From NCBI GenBank assembly GCA_021014945.1, contig MU266430.1:29938-93937 (forward strand): a stretch of 64,000 nt of DNA, in the 5' to 3' direction. Below are positions 62,621-64,000 of this stretch, piece after piece. Under the pieces are notes generated by a model, which was not told where the DNA came from, did not search any database, and saw only the letters and a program-made list of their open reading frames with translations. The translations under genes were made by a program, and so were the position numbers. The first letter of the stretch is position 1. The number at the start of each line of letters is the position of its first letter. Origin of the DNA: Leucogyrophana mollusca. Its lineage: Eukaryota > Basidiomycota > Agaricomycetes > Boletales.

Positions 62621-64000
62621 TTATTCTTCCATAGCATCATCAGCCACCCCGCCTTCAGTTTTATCCCCAGCCCCCGTCCACAGCTCGCTCCACCTGGGAT
62701 ACACACGCTTGTACAGCGCCATGCACACCGTGTCCATCTGATTGACAGGCCCGTCAAAGTGCGCCTTGAAATAGCCGTGTGTGCCCAGGGACTCGCGGAT
62801 GTGGCCCGTCCGCCCGTTTTTGGTGTGCAGCTGGATGGGCTTGTAGTATTGGACGTCGTCTGGGTGGGGGTGTCAGTTTGCGAATGGGTGGGAGGGGGTG
62901 CGAAATGGGTTGGGAGGGAAATGGGAAACGGGGAGTGGGGAACGGGAGACGGGGGCGTACCTGCGTTGAAGAACATGTATCGCACCGTGGCGGTCTTCTT
63001 GTGCACTTTGAAGGGATGCCCGGTCAAGATCACGCGTTTCGCGATCACGCGCGTCGTATCGGGGCTCATGAACGTCCCCATAGCCACCAGCTCCGGCGCT
63101 GCACCACACCACACCCAATCAGTCTCAGTCTCCGATCGGCGGCGCAACAACCATAACCACAACCACACGAGCCAAAGGCACTCACCCTGCGCAGCCGACG
63201 TCTCCCTCAGCAGAACGCACGGCTGGTTCCCAAACACGACGGGCCCGTACACGGTAGCGACCGCCGTGACGCCGTGCCACAGGAAGCGCTCGAACTTGTG
63301 CACGTTGTTCGCGCCCTTGCCGCCCCCGCGCGTGTGCTGGCTGTACACGGGGTTCACGCGCAGCCGGCGCGGGCCCACGCACAGTACCAGGGGGTCCTGG
63401 GGTTGGGTTGAGTTGAGTTAAGTTGAGTTGGGTTGGGAGGGGGTGAGGCGCGGGCGCACGGAAATCATGGGGGCACACGCACCTTCGACTTCACAGACCC
63501 GTCGTACTCGGTGTTGCGCTGCACCGTGAAGTGGAGCACCGTTTTCTTGTGTTCGTGCCGCAGGAGCCCGAAGAGGACGAATGGCGACTCCCCGCCGATG
63601 TTCGCGTCCCGCGGCACCCCCTTTATCGACACGGTCACCCGCACGCCGGGCTTCGTGCACAAGCGTCAATGTCAGTGTCAGCATCAGCGCGGCTGATACG
63701 CAACCGCCACTCACCTCCACGCCGCCCCCCCGCTCCGCCTCCCGGCGCACGTCCCGCTCCGTGCGCCTATAGTCCTCAAACTGGAATATACGCGCATAGT
63801 CCCGCGGGAGGCCCTCGAACGCGTCCCACGGGCTCGTGCGGAACGACCGCAGCCCGCGGAACCGCTGGAAGCGCGTGCGCGCCGCGGCGTCCTGCGGGGT
63901 GTCGATCTCGTCCGGGAACGCGCGCTCGGAGGTCTCTGCGCGCTCGCGGGCGCGCCAGGTTTTGAGTCTGTGGGCGGGTTAGTGGGTGTGGGTGGGGTGG
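62621..64000 (-). CDS. TSR1: Ribosome biogenesis protein Tsr1, C-terminal part
   Basis: The gene runs off the right edge, so only the C-terminal portion is present. Exons encode [40 protein letters not shown] and [16 protein letters not shown], then [113 protein letters not shown] and LYKRVYPRW. The RGLKSFRTS-like block and domain order point to Tsr1 rather than its relative Bms1. Tsr1 is a GTPase-like factor without GTPase activity that binds pre-40S particles and blocks premature initiation-factor access during 20S pre-rRNA maturation. The stop is at 62621-62623 after an acidic tail. Confidence 0.93.
63401..63438 (-). repeat. Simple pentamer repeat in a Tsr1 intron
   Basis: GGGTT/GAGTT pentamers (GGGTTGAGTTGAGTTAAGTT on the plus strand) fill the 3' end of an intron just before the exon starting GACCCCCTGG on the minus strand. 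As read there it is a pyrimidine-rich AACTC array that could serve as the polypyrimidine tract. Confidence 0.6.

Overview
The window is nuclear DNA of a filamentous basidiomycete. Genes are broken by many 50-80 nt GT-AG introns, start codons and splice sites are typical of Agaricomycetes, and the gene content is fungal: P-type H+-ATPase, Gef1-like CLC, Ppg1 phosphatase, Cue5-like adaptor, Rkm4-like SET protein, Cwc24 and Tsr1. A lineage-type small membrane protein and an expanded F-box/LRR family recall Rhizoctonia and other Cantharellales. That placement comes from family memory, not from a search.

Layout. 0-3.7 kb: a tandem duplication, each unit with a six-exon Arf GTPase on the minus strand. 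5.2-10.2 kb: a 28-exon plasma-membrane H+-ATPase. 11.3-13.5 kb: a cysteine-rich membrane protein and a small multi-helix membrane protein. 14.5-34.3 kb: a repeat-rich accessory region with three F-box/LRR genes, an F-box relic, dispersed direct and inverted repeat blocks and minisatellites. About 3.8 kb (repeat plus F-box gene) is duplicated in the same orientation at about 8.2-8.3 kb spacing. 34.7-36.8 kb: a major facilitator transporter with two GC-AG introns. 37.4-39.0 kb: a fourth, diverged F-box/LRR gene. From 39.2 kb on the region is housekeeping-like: CUE-domain protein, SET lysine methyltransferase, FAD monooxygenase, Sec14/CRAL-TRIO protein, Ppg1-type phosphatase, a C2H2 zinc finger, Cwc24, a CLC chloride channel, a short tandem repeat, and the C-terminal part of Tsr1 running off the right end.

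Exon models were built by hand from splice motifs, reading phase and family conservation. For the two Arf genes, H+-ATPase, Cys-rich protein, small membrane protein, the F-box genes, MFS, Sec14, C2H2 and Cwc24, the exon lengths sum to a whole number of codons. The most notable finds are an 11-nt microexon conserved in both Arf copies and a 7-nt microexon inside the catalytic hinge of the H+-ATPase. I saw no reverse transcriptase, transposase, CRISPR array, rRNA or convincing tRNA.
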